Below, one piece after another: positions 27,900 to 40,000 of a stretch of DNA of 64,000 bases. Source of the stretch: Chloroflexota bacterium (GTDB lineage: Bacteria; Chloroflexota; UBA11872; UBA12225; JAJDUF01); the NCBI GenBank assembly GCA_022826725.1, contig JAJDUF010000012.1:124001-188000 (forward strand), in the 5' to 3' direction. The notes beneath the pieces are model-generated. The model was not told the DNA's origin. It saw only the letters and a list, made by a program, of their open reading frames with translations, and did no database searches. Position 1 is the stretch's first letter. Each line of letters begins with the position of its first letter. The translations under genes were made by a program, and so were the position numbers.

Positions 27900-29240
27900 A
27901 TGGTTGATCCTGGTTACTCCGACGAGCCTGAAGCACAATCAGCAGTACGCACACTTGGTCCGTGGCGCGGTGCCGATCTCTCGTCCACCAGCCCGCTGCG
28001 CCTGGGAATAGTCGGCTGTGGCCGCATTTTGCCGGCGCATCTGCACGGCCTGAAGGCGCTGGCGGAGAGTGGGGCCGCGCATATCGTGGTCACGGCGCTC
28101 AGTGCCCGCCGGCGGGAGGACGCGGAGATGTTCCGGCAACGCGGCGAGGGGCCGCCGCCGCGGCCGCCGGTGACGGACATGGCCGGGGACCCGCTGGCAG
28201 CGCCGCACCTGTACGTGTCGGACTTTCAGCCGGACCCGCTGCCGGCGATCTATACCGACTACCGCGACCTGCTGGCGGCAGACGATGTGGACGCGGTGCT
28301 CTGTCTCACGTCATTGGATACGCACCACACGGTTGCGCTGGAAGCGATGGATGCGGGGAAGCATGTCTTGGTGGAGAAGCCGCTGGCGATCACCATCAAG
28401 GCGGCAAATCGGATGCTGAGACTGGCTGACACGCGCGGCCTGGTTCTGGCGACTGCTGAGAACGCCCGTTATAGCGAGCGCACCCGTGCAGTGGCCTGGC
28501 TCCTGGACGAGGGCTACTTGGGGCAGATTCAGATGACGTTGGGTGGTGGTATCGGGGCGGGCGATTGGTCACCGAAGCGGATCGTGGCCGAGACGGCCTG
28601 GCGCCACGACAAGCTGCGGGCCGGTGGTGGACCGATCATTGACCTGGGAGTCCACCGGTTCAACGTGATTCGCTATTGGCTCGGCGACGTAGACGGCGTT
28701 TCCGGCCTGGTCCGCACGTTCGAGCGCGAGCGCGTCCACCGAGATTCGTCCGGCGAGATCGTCGAGCGGGTGCGGGCTACTGTCGAGGATACGGCGTTCG
28801 CCACGCTGCACTTTGGCAGTGGGACGGTTGGGCAGTTTGTCGTCTCGTGGGCCGGACACGGGGATCAATTCCACGTGCCCGGTGGGTGGAGCATCTGGGG
28901 GACCCGAGGCTCGTACCACGACGGACGGCTGAACCTGGATGACGGAACTCGTGTTGACGCGGTAGAGGCGTACCGCAGTGATGCGCCGGCCACCGAGCGC
29001 GAGCGTCACACGCCGCACGGTCTGACCGATCCGATTGCACTGGAGCAGTACGACTTCTACCAGGCGGTCCGCCGCGGCGGCAGTACGGAAGTCAGCGGCT
29101 GGGAAGGCAGACTCGATCTGGCCGTAGCCTATGCGGTGATCGAGTCGTCGGTGGAGGGCCGGCTGTTGAGCCTGACCGAGGTGGAAGAGCGGCAAGCCGA
29201 ACGGTATCAGGCTCAGATTAACCGGGAACTTGGAATCTAG
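27900..29240 (+). CDS. Gfo/Idh/MocA-family oxidoreductase
   Basis: 446 residues. The N-terminal Rossmann loop is LRLGIVGCGRILPAHLHGL after a ~30-residue lead. YTDYRDLLAADDVDAVLCLTSLDTHHTVALEAMDAGKHVLVEKPLAIT has the family's EKP motif, where Lys positions NAD(P) and substrate. GGGPIIDLGVHRFNVIRYWLGD provides the catalytic Asp-x3-His pair. The family acts on sugars and cyclitols. A second member lies at 59229, and inositol-phosphate synthase is in the same window. Confidence 0.87.
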   Translation: MVDPGYSDEPEAQSAVRTLGPWRGADLSSTSPLRLGIVGCGRILPAHLHGLKALAESGAAHIVVTALSARRREDAEMFRQRGEGPPPRPPVTDMAGDPLAAPHLYVSDFQPDPLPAIYTDYRDLLAADDVDAVLCLTSLDTHHTVALEAMDAGKHVLVEKPLAITIKAANRMLRLADTRGLVLATAENARYSERTRAVAWLLDEGYLGQIQMTLGGGIGAGDWSPKRIVAETAWRHDKLRAGGGPIIDLGVHRFNVIRYWLGDVDGVSGLVRTFERERVHRDSSGEIVERVRATVEDTAFATLHFGSGTVGQFVVSWAGHGDQFHVPGGWSIWGTRGSYHDGRLNLDDGTRVDAVEAYRSDAPATERERHTPHGLTDPIALEQYDFYQAVRRGGSTEVSGWEGRLDLAVAYAVIESSVEGRLLSLTEVEERQAERYQAQINRELGI

Positions 29241-29263
29241 GGGGTGGTGGCACGTACCCCTGC

Positions 29264-29324
29264 CCCCCTAATGGTCCCCCCGTTGCGACGGGGGGACGGA
29301 GATTCCCTCGCAAGCGGGAATGAC
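29264..29324. repeat. Intergenic palindromes
   Basis: CCCCCCTAATGGTCCCCCCG/CGGGGGGAC then GATTCCCTCGCAAGCGGGAATGAC, the same composite element as at 8884-8936 and 20222-20281. Confidence 0.7.
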
Positions 29325-29365
29325 CAGGAAGCTACAACCGGGCAGGAGGGCAAGGAGCGGCGGGG

Positions 29366-29566
29366 ATGGCAGCACGGGATGGGGAAGCGGCGGCGCTGGA
29401 GTTGCTGCGAGGGATGGCTGCGGAGCAGGGTGTCGCCCTCGCGGCAGAGCGTTTAGCGGTCTTGGCTGCGCCGCTGGCCGCGCTCCGGGCCGGCCTCGCG
29501 CGGCTGGATACGCTGCCGGTCGGGGATGCCGAGCCGACGGTGCATTTCCGGGTGCCCCCTCCCTAA
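29366..29566 (+). CDS. Small AtzG/GatC-like protein
   Basis: 66 residues, ATG 29366 with AAGGAG at an 8-nt spacing. Two amphipathic helices (AALELLRGMAAEQGVALAAERLAVLAAPLAALRAGLARLD) and a tail DTLPVGDAEPTVHFRVP resemble the AtzG/DUF4089 and GatC-like partners of amidases, which end in a conserved EPxxxF segment. No amidase gene is present: the next gene is selD on the other strand. The last codons fall in a repeat-like C-rich stretch (29545-29580). It may be an orphan partner or a remnant of a lost operon. Confidence 0.5.
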   Translation: MAARDGEAAALELLRGMAAEQGVALAAERLAVLAAPLAALRAGLARLDTLPVGDAEPTVHFRVPPP

Positions 29567-29665
29567 CCCTCCCCCGGCGACCGGATGGCGGCTGGCGCCG
29601 CAATGACGGGGCGGCGGGGGAGCGGCCAGGGCGGCCACCAGGGACGCCCCCCGGAGTAGCGGCGG

Positions 29666-30718
29666 TTAGGTGACGTGGATGCCTGGGCCTGGCTGCACGC
29701 GGCCGATGCGCCACACGGGCTGGTCCGCGGCGGCGAACGTGGCCTCTACCCGCGTGGCCGCTGTGGCGGGCGCGGCGAAGAGCAGGCCGCCGGAGGTCTG
29801 CGGGTCGAACAGTAGCTCTGCTCGCAGTGGGTCCACATCCCCACCTACCGTCACGCGGGCACCGCCGTCTGCCGGCGCAGTCAGATAGTCGCGGTTGCGC
29901 TCCTGTCCACCGGGGAGCAAGTCCGCGGCGGCGTAGTCGTAGGCGCCGGCCAGTAGGGGCACATCGGCGGCGACCACCTCAAAGCGGACGCCGGCAGCGG
30001 CGGCCATCTCGTGCGCGTGGCCGAGCAAGCCGAAGCCGGTGATATCGGTCGCTGCCTGCACCGCGAGCGTGCGTAGGAGGCGCGCGGCGGCGGCGTTGAG
30101 CCGGAGCATCCACGTGACCGCCGCCTCCAGGTGGGCGGCTTGCGCGGCGTCGTTTTTGTGTGCGGTGGTAATGACGCCGGTGCCAATGGGCTTGGTGAGA
30201 TAGAGCGCGTCGCCGGGCCGGGCGCCGTTTTTCCGCAGCAGGCTATCGGGGTGGGTGCGCCCGGTGACGACGAGGCCGTACTTTGGCTCCTCGTCCACGA
30301 CCGTATGGCCGCCGGCGACGATGACGCCGGCCTCGTCGGCTTTGTCGGCGCCGCCGCGGAATATCTGCCGGATGATCTCGTGCGGCAGGTCGCGCGGGAA
30401 GCCGGCGATGGCAAGCGCCAAAAACGGCTCGCCGCCCATCGCATACACATCGCTCAAGGCATTGGCGGCCGCAATCGCGCCGAACGTGTACGGGTCGTCA
30501 ACGATGGGCGGAAAGAAGTCCACCGTCTGAATGAGCGCCGTGTCGGCGCCCAAGCGGTAGACGGCGCCGTCGTCGGCGGTGTCGAGACCGATCAGCAGAT
30601 CGGGATGGGACGGGCGTTTGAGTGGCTGCAACACGTGCGCCAGGTCCTCCGGACCCATTTTGGATGCTCACCCCGCGCAGGCGGCGAGCGCCGTCAGCTT
30701 GATTGCCGGATCGCTCAT
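29666..30718 (-). CDS. selD: Selenide, water dikinase with in-frame UGA (selenocysteine) at codon 17
   Basis: Makes selenophosphate from selenide and ATP for selenocysteine and selenouridine synthesis. The real start is ATG 30718, behind a near-perfect AAGGAGG 7 nt upstream. The frame reads MSDPAIKLTALAACAG-TGA-ASK-MGPEDL and continues to the stop at 29666, 350 residues, close to the E. coli length of 347. The TGA (30668-30670) is codon 17 and Lys is codon 20, exactly the E. coli Cys17 and Lys20 catalytic positions. Sec at this place is known for SelD. The second Cys (position 19) is Ser here. Downstream FFPPIVDDPYTFGAIAAANALSDVYAMGG, GGHTVVDEEPKYG and TDITGFGLLGHAHEM are standard. An ordinary gene caller would start at ATG 30658 and lose the active site. 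Confidence 0.9.
30641..30658 (-). promoter_or_regulatory. Candidate bacterial SECIS hairpin in selD
   Basis: The stem GGTCC (30655-30651) pairs with GGACC (30647-30643) around a GGA loop, with G-U pairs extending the base. It begins about 12 nt after the UGA codon, where SelB-binding SECIS hairpins sit. The apical loop is small, so the exact fold needs testing. Confidence 0.5.
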
Positions 30719-30835
30719 CGTACACCCTCCTTTCCGCGTGGTACCGGGCGCGAGTAGCATACCCGGCTGCTCGCGGAGCGTCGAACCCGCTCGGCCGGGG
30801 CGCCGGTGTCTCCGCCCTGCGCTATCATGTGCGGC

Positions 30836-30901
30836 GTGAAGCTCCCGGCGCACGCTCCGCTCCGACCACTTCCCGCGCCGGCCGCTGCACCAGCGCCATG
30901 A
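30836..30901 (+). CDS. Possible leaderless 21-codon leader peptide before xseA
   Basis: GTG 30836 opens a 21-codon frame rich in Pro and Ala (VKLPAHAPLRPLPAPAAAPAP) whose TGA overlaps the xseA start (ATGA, 30898-30901). A TATCAT -10 at 30823-30828 would start transcription at about 30835, directly at the GTG. xseA itself has no ribosome-binding site, so coupling to this frame would explain how it is translated. The proposal rests on position only. Confidence 0.3.
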   Translation: MKLPAHAPLRPLPAPAAAPAP

Positions 30902-32088
30902 ATGACGAACCGCTGCTCGATCTGCTGGCCGAGCCGGTGACCGCGCCGATCTGGCCGGTCAGCGAGCTTACGGCGCAGGTACGCGAGACGCTGGAAGGCA
31001 ACCCGCTCTTTGCCGATCTGTGGGTGCAAGGCGAGGTATCGAGTAGCTACACGTCCGCTGCGGGGCACACGTACTTCACGCTGCAAGACGGGTCCAGCCA
31101 GTTGGCCTGCGTCCTCTTCCGGCGGCGGGGACTGCGCTTGGATGCGCCGGAGCAAGGACGGCTGTACGTCGTCAGAGGCGGCCTCACCGTCTACGAACCC
31201 AGGGGCCAGTACCAGCTTGTCGTTTCCGATCACCGGCCCGCGGGTCTCGGCGACCTCTTCATGCAGTTCGAGCGCCTCAAAGCGCGGTTGGAGGTCGAGG
31301 GGCTGTTTGCCGCCGAGCGCAAGCGGGAGCTGCCGGAGTGGCCGACGCGCATCGGTGTCGTGACTTCGGTGCAGGGCGCGGCCCTCCACGATTTATGTAA
31401 AGTAGTCGGTAGCCGCTATCCGCTGGTGGAGCTGGTGGTGGCCCCCAGCCTCGTGCAGGGCGCGGCGGCGCCAGCGGAGGTGGTGCGTGCGCTCGATAGG
31501 CTCAACGCCCAGCCGGACCTGGATTTCATCATCGTCACACGGGGCGGTGGCCCGGCGGAGGACTTGTGGGCTTTCAACGACGAGCGGGTGGCCCGTGCGA
31601 TTGCGGCCTCTCGCCTGCCGGTCGTCAGCGCCGTCGGGCATGAGGTGGATTTCACGATCACCGATGGCGTCGCCGACCTGCGCGCGCCAACACCGTCGGC
31701 CGCTGGCGAGATGGTTGTGCCGGACGGCGCCGCCTTGGCTCGACAGCTCGACGACCTGAGCAGCCGGCTGCACCGTGCCGGGCAAGGGCAGGTGCAAGCG
31801 GCTGTGGTCCGGCTGGAGAGCGCCGGGGAGCGCTTGAGTCAGGTCATGGCGGCGCGGTTGGATCGCGCCGGCGCGGCGTTGTCCGCTGCTGAGGGCCGGC
31901 TGGCGGCACTCAACCCGCTGGCAGTGCTGGGCCGCGGCTACGCCATCGTCCGCGATGCCGTCAGTGGGCGCGTGCGGGCGCGTGCGGCCGAGGTCAATGT
32001 CGGCGATATGCTGCATATCGTATTGGCCGACGGCACGGTTGTCGCCGGCGTGACCGACGTGCAGCCGGCGCGAGCGGATGACGAATAA
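30898..32088 (+). CDS. xseA: Exodeoxyribonuclease VII large subunit
   Basis: Degrades single-stranded DNA from both ends into short oligonucleotides together with XseB. ATG 30898 gives 396 residues. The N-terminal OB fold (LFADLWVQGEVSSSYTSAAGHTYFTLQDGSSQLACVLFR), the RIGVVTSVQGAALHDL start of the catalytic domain, FIIVTRGGGPAEDLWAFNDERVARAI and SAVGHEVDFTITDGVADLRAPTPSAAGE (conserved GHExDxT) are all present, then a helical domain and C-terminal NPLAVLGRGYAIV. xseB follows 11 nt later. Confidence 0.94.
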   Translation: MNDEPLLDLLAEPVTAPIWPVSELTAQVRETLEGNPLFADLWVQGEVSSSYTSAAGHTYFTLQDGSSQLACVLFRRRGLRLDAPEQGRLYVVRGGLTVYEPRGQYQLVVSDHRPAGLGDLFMQFERLKARLEVEGLFAAERKRELPEWPTRIGVVTSVQGAALHDLCKVVGSRYPLVELVVAPSLVQGAAAPAEVVRALDRLNAQPDLDFIIVTRGGGPAEDLWAFNDERVARAIAASRLPVVSAVGHEVDFTITDGVADLRAPTPSAAGEMVVPDGAALARQLDDLSSRLHRAGQGQVQAAVVRLESAGERLSQVMAARLDRAGAALSAAEGRLAALNPLAVLGRGYAIVRDAVSGRVRARAAEVNVGDMLHIVLADGTVVAGVTDVQPARADDE

Positions 32089-32099
32089 GTGACGGGTAG

Positions 32100-32348
32100 A
32101 TGATGGAGAGCAACAGCGGCGCACGGCAGGATGGTCCGCACTTTGGCGCGGCGCTCCAAGAGTTGGAGGCCATCGTGGACCGCCTAGAAGGACACCCCGA
32201 CCTGGAGTTGGAAGAGGCGTTGGGGCTGTACGAACGCGGGGCCGCGCTCGCCAACCACTGCCGCGCGCTCCTCGCGGGAGCGACCCTGCGCGTCAGTGGG
32301 CTTGCCGCGGAGAGCGAGGGCGAGGAGCCACCTGGCTCGGCCGGCTGA
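32100..32348 (+). CDS. xseB: Exodeoxyribonuclease VII small subunit
   Basis: 82 residues. FGAALQELEAIVDRLEGHPDLELEEALGLYERGAALANHCRALL is the canonical XseB helical core (FExAlxxLExIVxxLE). It partners with XseA encoded just upstream. Two adjacent ATG codons are present (32100 and 32103). Confidence 0.92.
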   Translation: MMESNSGARQDGPHFGAALQELEAIVDRLEGHPDLELEEALGLYERGAALANHCRALLAGATLRVSGLAAESEGEEPPGSAG

Positions 32349-32376
32349 GGCAAGCGCTGGCGGGGCGGGAATGATT

Positions 32377-32406
32377 GGGGGGACGGGCACAACATGTTGT
32401 CCCCCC
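32377..32406. terminator. Palindrome between convergent xseB and Uma2 gene
   Basis: GGGGGGAC (32377-32384) pairs with GTCCCCCC (32399-32406), with an inner ACAACA/TGTTGT. It belongs to the GGGC.CAAC repeat family. Placed between convergent genes, it could terminate both transcripts, although T-runs are lacking. Confidence 0.45.
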
Positions 32407-32431
32407 ATGGCTTGGTCTATGCCTATCCCAG

Positions 32432-33214
32432 TTAGGAGGTGAGTTTGTCGAGTTGTGCCCGGAGCCGGGCCAGTTCCGCTTCGACTGCCACCACCCGTGT
32501 CTCCGCTACCTGTCGCGCGTCGGCTTCTGCCACCATCTGCGCCTCGGCTACCTGTCGCGCGTCGGCCTCGGCTGCCATCCGGGCTTCAGCCGTTGCTGCC
32601 TGCAGCTCCGCTGCGCGCCGCGCCACCGTCTCTTCCTGTGGAGTGGGCAGCCATCGCCGGCTCTCCGGGTCGAACAGTCGTAAGGACTCGCCGCGCGGGT
32701 GCAGATCCAACTCCAGTACCGCGCTCCACAGGGAGCCGTCTTCGGCCGGCGACAGCATTCGGTAGTGTCCCTGTGTCAGCCGGTGGCCCTGGAGCGGCGG
32801 CCGCAGATACTCGCCGAGCGGATCGAACAGAAAATACTCGGCCACCCCCAACCGTGCATAGAGTTCGTACTTGGTGCGGAGGTCTTCACCACGGGTGCTG
32901 CGCGAGGTCACCTCGAAGACGACATCCGGGGGCTGCCCTTCTTCCCACAGCTTGTAGATGCGGCGGCGGTCGCCGGGGATGCCCTTGACCACAAAGACAT
33001 CGGGCGCAACCGACCGGCGAGGGTTGCCCTCCTCGTAGTAGAGGAGCAGATTGCCACTGATATAGACGTGCGGATCAGCGTGGAAGTACTCCCGCAGCAT
33101 GGCAATCAGATCAATCATCAGGTCGCGGTGGACATCGGTCTCAGCCATGGGCTGGCCATCCGACTCGGGATAGCAGACTGCCGTTGCCGCTGGCGAGTGT
33201 GTTGGCGTTACCAT
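32432..33214 (-). CDS. Uma2-family (DUF820) PD-(D/E)xK-fold protein, copy 1
   Basis: 260 residues, ATG 33214 behind GGGAGAG. The restriction-endonuclease-like core is present: HVYISGNLLLYYEEGNPRRSVAPDVFVVKGI (catalytic Asp of the SVAPD motif), PPDVVFEVTSRSTRGEDLRTKYELYARLGVAEYFLFDP (ExxSxxT...K). The tail (about 205-255) is a charged coiled coil with a tandem EADARQVAEAQMVA repeat. Uma2 proteins are numerous in Chloroflexota and cyanobacteria and their biological role is unsettled. It is distinct from the two close copies at 43887 and 54783. Confidence 0.82.
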   Translation of the reverse strand: MVTPTHSPAATAVCYPESDGQPMAETDVHRDLMIDLIAMLREYFHADPHVYISGNLLLYYEEGNPRRSVAPDVFVVKGIPGDRRRIYKLWEEGQPPDVVFEVTSRSTRGEDLRTKYELYARLGVAEYFLFDPLGEYLRPPLQGHRLTQGHYRMLSPAEDGSLWSAVLELDLHPRGESLRLFDPESRRWLPTPQEETVARRAAELQAATAEARMAAEADARQVAEAQMVAEADARQVAETRVVAVEAELARLRAQLDKLTS

Positions 33215-33291
33215 CTTGGCTCTCCCGCATCGTCGCACCCGTTGGGCTGCCCGCCGGCAGTGTAGCACGGGTAAGACGGTGGTGCCTCGGC

Positions 33292-33321
33292 TTGACAGGA
33301 GCGCTGGTGTGGCTCTATACT
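33292..33321 (+). promoter_or_regulatory. rpoBC promoter
   Basis: TTGACA (33292-33297), 18 bp, TATACT (33316-33321). The start would be near 33328, with a leader of about 180 nt. The leader contains the hairpin AGGGCC-gagc-GGCCCT (33367-33382) and a later T-run (33402-33406), a possible but unproven attenuator. No gene lies in this gap. Confidence 0.7.
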
Positions 33322-33507
33322 GCTCACTACATCCAGTGATAGCCTCGGTATTTTGCGCTCTCCGGCAGGGCCGAGCGGCCCTTGGCCGTCTGGTTTCTGT
33401 CGTTTTTCCCCGCTCCGCCTGGCCGCGTACCTACCCCGCCGCCCGTCAATACAGCCACCCACATGCGCCGACGGTGAGCGCGATTTCCCAGTTGTGAGGA
33501 GCAAGCT

Positions 33508-37062
<3,555 letters not shown>

Positions 37063-37080
37063 GAGGCAAGGGAGCAAGCC

Positions 37081-40000
37081 ATGTTGGAAGTTAACGACTT
37101 CAATGCCATTCGCCTCATGATCGCCTCGCCGGACCAGGTTAGGCGCTGGTCTTACGGGGAAGTGGTCAAGCCGGAGACCATCAACTACCGGACGCTGAAA
37201 CCGGAGAAGGACGGGTTGTTCTGCGAGCGCATCTTCGGTCCGCAGAAGGACTGGGAATGCGCCTGCGGCAAGTACAAGCGCGTGCGTTTCCGCGGCATCA
37301 CCTGCGACAAGTGCGGGGTCGAGGTCGCGCGGGCGAACGTGCGCCGGGAGCGGATGGGCCACATCGAGCTGGCCTCCCCCGTCTCGCACATCTGGTACTT
37401 CAAGGGCATTCCCAGCCAGCTGGGTCTGCTCCTGGACCTGTCGCCGCGCAACCTGGAGAAGGTGCTGTATTTCGCGTCCTACATCGTGACGAGTGTGGAC
37501 GAGGAAAAGCGGCGGGAGCGGCTGGTTGCCTTGGACGAGGAGATCGTCGAGCAGGCGACGGCCTTGGAGCGCGCCACGACCGAAGAGCAGCAGGTGATCG
37601 AGATGCGGGTGGATCAGGAGTTGGTCCGCCTGGAGACCGAGCTACGCGACAGGCTGGCAACGCTGCAAGAGCGCCGCGGGGGCGCCCGTGAGTCGGCAGC
37701 AGCGGCTCTGCCGGCGCTGGAAGCGACGCTGGCTGACCTGAGCGGTAAAACTGCCAACGAAACGGTGGTGTTCGAACCGTCCGGCGTCGTGATCGTGAGT
37801 GCCGGTGATGAAGTGACCGCCGACCACGTGGGCACGGCGCGAGAGGCGGCGCAGCAGTACGTGGAAGATGTGGAGCGGCAGACGGACCTCGAAGAGCGCC
37901 AGCTACACAATGAGTTGGAGGAAGAGGCCGAGCAACTGCGCGACAAGGCCAATGAAGAGATTGACGCGCTGGCGCGCAAGATGAACGAGGAGATCGAGGC
38001 GATTGACGGCGTGGTCCAGGCACGCCGGCAGGAGATCGAGAAGCTCCAGCCGATGACACTGCTCACCGATGCCCAGCATCGTGAGGTGCAGGACGCCTGC
38101 GGGCCGATCTTCGAGGCGGACATGGGCGCCGAGGCGCTGCTGGAGATCATCCGGCGTCTCGACTTGGACGCGCTGGCAAAGCACCTCCGGGAAGAGGTTC
38201 ACGCCTCTTCGATGCAGCGTCGCAAGCGAGCCACCAAGCGGTTGCGCGTGGTGGAAGCCTTTCGCAAGTCCGGCGCCGAGCCGACGTGGATGATCCTCTC
38301 TGTCCTGCCCGTCCTGCCCCCGGACCTGCGGCCCATGGTGCAGCTCGACGGCGGCCGATTTGCGACAAGCGATCTGAACGACCTCTACCGCCGGGTCATC
38401 AACCGCAACAACCGGCTGAAGCGGCTGCTGGACCTCGGCGCGCCGGAGATCATCATTCGCAACGAGAAGCGAATGCTGCAAGAGGCGGTGGATGCGCTGA
38501 TTGACAACGGCCGGCGCGGCCGGGCGGTGGCCGGATCGGCCAACCACAAGCTGAAGAGCCTCTCCGACATGCTCAAGGGCAAGCAGGGCCGTTTTCGGCA
38601 GAACCTCTTGGGCAAGCGCGTTGACTACTCCGGCCGGTCGGTGATCGTGGTCGGGCCGACGCTGAAGATCAACCAGTGCGGCTTGCCGAAGCGGATGGCG
38701 CTGGAGTTGTTCAAGCCGTTCGTGATGCGAGAGCTGGTGGATCGTGGCCATGCGCCGAATATCAAGAGCGCCAAGCGGATCGTGGAGCGGGCGCGGCCGG
38801 TAGTGTGGGATGTGCTCGAAGATGTCACGAAGGGCCATCCGGTGCTCCTGAACCGAGCGCCGACGCTGCATAGGCTGGGGATTCAAGCCTTCGAGGTGGT
38901 CTTGGTCGAGGGCAGCGCCATTCAGATTCACCCGCTCGTTTGCACGGCGTACAACGCCGACTTCGACGGCGATACGATGTCGGTCCACGTGCCGCTCTCG
39001 GATGAGGCGCAGCGCGAGGCGCGCGAGTTGATGCTCTCCACCCACAACCTACTGTCCCCGGCCGACGGCTCGCCGCTCGTCGCGCCGACGAAGGACATGG
39101 TGCTGGGCTGCTACTACTTGACGCTCGAAGAAACCGGGACCACGTCCAACGGTCGCGTGTTCATGGACTTCGATGAAGTCGTGTTGGCGCACGATCTTGG
39201 CGAGGTTGGTCTCCAGACGCCGATCAAGGTGCAGGTCAACGCGAGCGATTTCGACGGCGACGAGGCCATGATCCTCAGCGATGGGCCGCAGGGGCGCGGG
39301 ACATCCGGCGAAACCGTGCCGGTGGGCGGCATCTTCACGACGACCGTCGGTCGCGTGCTCTTCAACCGGGGCCTCCCGGCGGAGCTGCGTTACGAGAACC
39401 GCGTCATGGACAAGGGCAAGTTGAAGGAGCTGGTGGCGCGCACGTTCTTGCTTGTTGGCCGCGAGAGCACTGCCGAGATCGTAGACCGGATGAAAGACAT
39501 CGGCTTCCACTACGCCACCGTGTCCGGTATCACCGTCGGCATTGACGACATCAAGATTCCGGTGGCGAAGCAGGGCATCCTGGAAGAAACCGAGGCGCTC
39601 ATCGAGGAGATTGACGCAGAGTACAACGACGGGCTGATGACCGAGCGTGAGCAGTACGAGAAGACCGTCGAGGCGTGGGTAGAGGCTACTACCCGCGTGA
39701 CGGACGCGGTGCAGCAGGAGCTCGATCCGTTCGGGTCGGTGCATATGATGGCCGAGTCCGGCGCGTCCAAGGGCAGCTTCAACCAGATTCGCCAGCTGGC
39801 GGGGATGCGTGGCCTCATGGCCGCATCCAACGGTCGGATCATTCCGATCCCTGTCAAGTCCAACATGCGGGAAGGGCTGTCGGTGCTGGAATACTTCATC
39901 TCCACACACGGCGCCCGCAAGGGTCTGGCGGATACCGCGCTCCGCACGGCCGACTCCGGCTACCTCACCCGACGGCTCGTGGACGTGTCGCAGGATGTCA

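Noticed and set aside
27799-28011. 70-codon frame as a genuine small Nudix-like gene
   Set aside because: Only its first 19 residues match the Nudix protein; the rest is unrelated and overlaps the start of the Gfo/Idh gene.
33367-33406. rpoB leader attenuator
   Set aside because: The AGGGCC/GGCCCT hairpin is about 20 nt from the T-run, too far for an ordinary intrinsic terminator. It is kept only as a remark.
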